Of a stretch of DNA of 64,000 nucleotides, positions 47,661 to 53,600 are shown in pieces. Location of the stretch: positions 56,942,258 to 57,006,257 of the forward strand of contig CM046854.1 in assembly GCA_025617745.1 (NCBI GenBank), in the 5' to 3' direction. This DNA comes from Heliocidaris erythrogramma. Taxonomy: Eukaryota > Echinodermata > Echinoidea > Camarodonta > Echinometridae. A program made the translations under genes and the position numbers. The first letter of the stretch is position 1, and every line of letters begins with the position of its first letter. The notes below the pieces were generated by a model, which was given only the letters and a program-made list of their open reading frames with translations, had not been told where the DNA came from and ran no database searches.

Positions 47661-50600
47661 CTCGTATCCGAACAGGTTCTGCTAGGCAGCACGCCCTCTA
47701 CCTTTGGGAGAAGAAGTTTGGCTCCCTCGTCAAAATCCTCCACGGGACAAGAGGAGAGTTGCTATTGGATGTTGTTTGGCATCCTGTTCGACCAATCATA
47801 GCCTCCGTTTCAAGTGGTGTAGTGTCGGTGTGGGCTCAGAACCAAGTGGTAGGTATGGTGACAGGGCATTCGCATGTGAGGGCCAAAACTTTGGAACGTT
47901 CTCCCAATGTCGCTACGCTCCATGACCAATGTTGAAGTTTTTAAGAGAGTGCTGAAAACTTACCTCTTTGATGAATGTTTCCTATGATTGTAAACATTGA
48001 GCATTGTAAAGCGCTTTGAGAGGACCTACAGTCCTGAAAGGCGCTATAGAAGAGCAAACTATTATTATTATTATTACTAGGTCCCATTTATTGTAAATCA
48101 GCCATGTGAATGCTCATCACATGATTGGCTGAGAGCCAGTCATGTCATGTAGAAAATATTTTGATGTATCAATTCACCAAATTTCATTTCCATATTATGT
48201 GACCTACAAGGTAAAATTAAAGGTTAAAGCAAAAAAAATCAAGAGGTGACTAAACATTATGTTATTTGGACAATTATGGCAGATTTAGATATCTTGTGTA
48301 ATTACCTTTCTAAATATATGTCAGTATCAACATAAATGACCCAGTAGTTACAGAGATATGATTATTAAAAATTGAAAAAAAATGGCCAATATGTCTGAGG
48401 AATGCATCCATAGTGCAAAAAAAGTTCAGCGGATGGGGCTAAGACTTTTAACTTGAGCTATAAAAGCCTCAGCTACCCCATATACTTAATTTGGGCCAAT
48501 ATGAATGGGGTTGGGTGATCTGACATGGAATGACCCTAACATATTGTGACCTGAATTGATGTGATGCTATGCAGTTGCAAGCGGACATAAAAAGTTCCAT
48601 TCAATAATGGTTTTATTAAGACAATGCTTTGCAGCCAGAGGCTAAATTGCACATGTTCACAACAATTCTCAAGATTATTTCACATGATATCATACCATAA
48701 ACAAACAAAAGGAAATTTATTTTCATTTCATTTCATTTATTCATTTATTCAGTTCTGCATAGAAATACAAGTACATAGTATACAGTTTACATATATGATC
48801 ACAAAAACAGAACGTTAAGCTCCAAGATAAGCAAAGCTTGATGCCTTGAGAGCCCTTACAATTTAAATACAATCTTACTAAGGGGAAGTAGAGGGGGTCC
48901 TGGTGATGCAGAACAGCAAGGAGAAAGGGAGAAAGGTGGATAGGAACTGAAGAGAGAGGGAGAGAAGGAGAGAGAGAGAGAGAGTAGAATGAATGAGGAT
49001 ATAAAAGAGTTACAGATGACAGCAAATGCCATTACTAAGTACATACGTAAATGCATTGATATGCGAGAAACATAAATAATTATTTCTATTGTCTGAATTG
49101 TAGTCTTCTGCAGATCAGGGGGAATACCAAAGTATACCATCTTACTCTCTTATTAAATGTATGCTATTCTTCATATCACGTGCACAAAAACACTATTTGT
49201 GTGATTTTTATGTTGATTTCTTTCTTGTCTTTTAGAAATTTATATACAGTTAACTTTGTACAAGTCAAATCTGTTGGGACCACAAAAAATAGTTCGACTT
49301 ATGCAAAATTTGACTCAGGAAATGTACATGTAAATAACACATATTTTCCATAGTTTTGGTCAGGAAAATTGATTCGACATAGGGAAAGTTCGACTTATGC
49401 GACTTCGAGTTATGCAAGGTTAACTGTGTATATGTGTATATTTGTTAAGATTCATATTTTTAGAGATTTTACACTAGTTTGTCTGTTGTCTTGAGATTTT
49501 TGTGTTTGTTTATATTTTTGGTTATAAGAGATTTTGTGCTCACTCTTCGCTCTTCAATCTCTCTGCAGGAAAACTGGAGTGCGTATGCACCCGACTTCAA
49601 GGAGCTAGATGAGAACGTAGAATATGAAGAAAGAGAGAGTGAGTTTGACATCGAAGATGAAGACAAATCAGTGGAAGACCCTACAGGTAAGAAGAAGATA
49701 CTTCAATTTGTTGTCCTGGACTTTTCTTCTTCTTTTTTTTAATGATACTGAGCCTGATTGGTTAGTCGCGGACGGACATTTGACAAATTTTGAAAGTTTG
49801 AAGGCCTGTAGAAAACAAGTATTTCATTGAAGAGAGCTATTTTATGTTTCATTGTGTAAGGTATCACTGAATGAGTTGAGATTTGATCAAATTTGATCGC
49901 CTTGGCTGTCTACTAAAATTATAATCATAAAATATTCAATGTCACAGACGGACAAAATGCCCACTCTTAACCGATCAGGCTCTACTCTGCTCTTGTATAT
50001 TGTATGTTATCTTTGAAACATTGTCTTTCCAAAGTGCTTTGATAATTGCAGTGGAACCCTATTATGGAGAACACTGTTTTTACATGTCCCTGTTCATTGT
50101 CATGCAAAAACTACTGGTCCATATTTGAGAAAGGTTTAAATTGGGATAAAACTTGGAAGAGAGTTTTGACTTATATCAGGGATGTAAGACTTCCGGATTT
50201 TTCCGGAATTCTACATTTTTTTTAATTTAAGAAACATTTCCGGGTTTTTTCTGTGACATGTTATGTGTTGAAGACATTATCGTACTTTCGTGTGCATTAA
50301 CCTAGTGGCGGAAAGAAAATCTTGCAAATGAAATATAGTCTTTCTTTTGCCTCTTATTGGAATAAAAAATCAAAATGGAAGTGGACAGGACTGCAAATAT
50401 AGCAAAAATCGACATACATGTAGGAATCAAGAATAAGTGGAATTGGAAGTGGACAGAGGAGAAGGATGCGAACGGAGTATTCTTGAGCGATTACGTGCAT
50501 GTATGTGTTAGCTTTAAAATTTCAGGGGGGGGGGTGGTCTCCCCACACCAACACCTACACTTGACTGAATCACTGCACTCGTCAAATATTTTCCGGATTT

Positions 50601-53600
50601 TTTTTTGCTACCCACTTTACATCCCTGTTATATTATTTATATCCAGGAATAATGCAGAGCATATTCATTCCTTTCTTCATGATGGAAACGGTCTGCTTCA
50701 TTACTGGGGGGAAAAACAGCAACATAACATTTTTGTTCTTTTTTATCATATTGTTCTTATTAACCCAGTTGTAAAGCGCTTTGCGCATTATTACTGCAGA
50801 TTGCCATTAAATAATGTGATTTTTATTTTCCTTGTGTCTTTATTATAAACAGAGACTAACAATGTAGAAGATGAAGAAGTAGATGTCTTAACTGTGGAAC
50901 CTATCTCAGCATTCATTAGCAGGTGAGTCTAGTATTCAAAACTTATAGTTGTGTTAAAGGGGAAGTCCACCCTGTTATAAAACTGGTTTTGAAAAAAGCA
51001 TAAAAATTGGAAAAAACGGCTCAATGAAAGTTTGAGGAAAATCCGATGACATTTTTTTTTAATTAAGAATGTTCAAAAGTTGTAATAGATAAACACAAAT
51101 TGGTATCTCTGTGACTAACATTTGAGTACCTCTCCAATTTGGTCTGCACCCAAAAAAAAAGAATTTCTACTTTCTCTAAAGAGTAGATCTAATCATACTT
51201 TTTTTCAATGGCATAGCTGCTGACCATTCCTTTATTAGAGCAATGATTCTTATTTTTCGACCTTCATGCTTATGTTATCACCCTAAAACTCATGTGTAAA
51301 AATCATGCAAAAATACATTGTATTCCTCAATTTGAATCTAGATGTGGAAGGAAGGTTGGCAGGTTGGCAGGTTGGCAAGTATGCTTTCAAAGGAGAGGGG
51401 AGAGGGGAAGATCCCTCTCTTAAAAGTTTATGTCCAGCCCCTTCCCCCTTCTCAGTGACCACCCGTGGCAGATAGAACAGCCTACAGAATTTAACCCTTT
51501 CGAGACCATTGACTACATTTTGTGGTTTGGCTCAATAACTCTAAAAAATATACCAGATGCATGAGTAGAAAGAGCAAACATTTCTGCACAGACTCTGTCC
51601 GTTTTTGTTGCATGACCATAGTGTGTTTGATGCCAGGAATTTTAAGAACAAGAATTAGCTTTAAAATCCTTAAATTGGCAACACAATGAGAGGTTCAAAA
51701 TCATTGTTTTTATCAAAATTGGCAATTTTTCCACTTTCCACAAAATTCATAACCATGTATATTATTTTCAAAGACTTAACAACTTATTAGAACCATGTAA
51801 AACTTAAAGAAAGATACTATTGTTACCAATTTGATTGAACAAAACATGATCAATTTAGCCATTAAATAATTCCTGTCCTGAAAAGGGTTAAAAGGTTTTT
51901 TTTTTTTCTTTTTCTTTTTATTTTCTCATAGTGATGAGGAGGAAGAGCCTAAGAATGTTCTTCTCTACCTTCCTACTGCTCCTGATGTAGAGGATACAGA
52001 AGATCAGTCGTGGGCTCCAAACACTGACCCAGTAAGTCCATCCTTTTATTGTTCTTTCTTTCTTTTGTGCCTTCTACTTTTAATTCTACATTGACTCCTA
52101 GTATACTGTTTGGTATTTCACCAAGTCTTTTTAATGTCATAGAGTGTATGGTGAACCTCATCTTAACTTCTTTACAAAATAGGACTTCAAAACTTTCAAA
52201 AACTGATATGAAATCTAAAACCTTGCTCTACACCAAAAACAAACTAAGAAGCAACAAAGATGGGTGTGGACTAGAAAGATGATAAGTAAAGGGCTGGTCA
52301 CATATCACCGATGAAGATAACGATAAAATTGGTCATGTGTGAAAGGTATTGGATATCTGTGTTCCTCAATGAATAATGCTACTAGTATTGAGCCTTCTAT
52401 GTAATTTCTTGGATCCTTTTCTAAATAGACCAATTTTATTGTAATGATGTTTATACTTCATCCTGGCTTGCACCTATCTAGGCCCTGTTTCATCAATCTT
52501 GTTATCAATAACAACTGCCCCATTTCTGTGACAAATTTACTCTCGGCGTATCAGATTCAAGGATTTCAGTAGCTTATAACAATTATTGTAACTTGTTATT
52601 GATAACAAGTCTTATGAAATGGGGCCCTGGTCAAAATCACAAAGTCTCCATCTGTTGTGGAGTTGCACTGTGGTGTCATGGAATAGTGGTTTATTCACTT
52701 GACTTTAAGTTATACGAAGATGAACTGATTAGATTTTGGGGTAAGGAAGTCAAAGGTCAGAGGTCACAGAGGTCAATTTACATGAAATTACATGAAATTC
52801 TTGGTTTTTAGCACCGTTACCACGATTTTTGAAGAACTGTTTGAGGTAAGAACTTCAAACTTGGTACCAGTATGTATCCCCATAGAAAGAGGAACTGATT
52901 AGATTTTGGGGTAGGTAGGTCAAAGTTCAGAGGTCACAGAGGTCAATTTACATGAAATTACATGGAATTACATGGAATTACTGGTTTTTAGCACCGTTAC
53001 CGCGATATCTCAAGAACTATCTGAGGTGAGAACTTCAAACTTGGTACCAGTATGTATCCCCATAGAAAGATGAACTGATTAGATTTTGGGGTAAGTAGGT
53101 CAAAGGTCAGAGGTCACAGAGGTCAATTTACATGAAATTACATAAAATTACTGGTTTTTAGCCTCGTTACTGCGATATCTCAAGAACTGTTTGAGGTAAG
53201 AACTTCAAACTTGGTACTAGTATGTATCCCCATACGAAGATGAACTGATTAGATTTTGGGATAAGGAGGTCACAGAGGTCAATTTACATGAAATTACATG
53301 AAATTCTTGGTTTTTAGCACCGTTACCGCGATTTCTCAAGAACTATCTGAGGTGAGAACTTCAAACTTGGTACCAGTATGTATCCCCATAGAAAGATGAA
53401 CTGATTAGATTTTGGGGTAAGTAGGTCAAAGGTCAGAGGTCACAGAGGTCAATTTACATGAAATTACATAAAATTACTGGTTTTTAGCCTCGTTACTGCG
53501 ATATCTCAAGAACTGTTTGAGGTAAGAACTTCAAACTTGGTACTAGTATGTATCCCCATACGAAGATGAACTGATTAGATTCTTGGATAAGGAGGTCACA

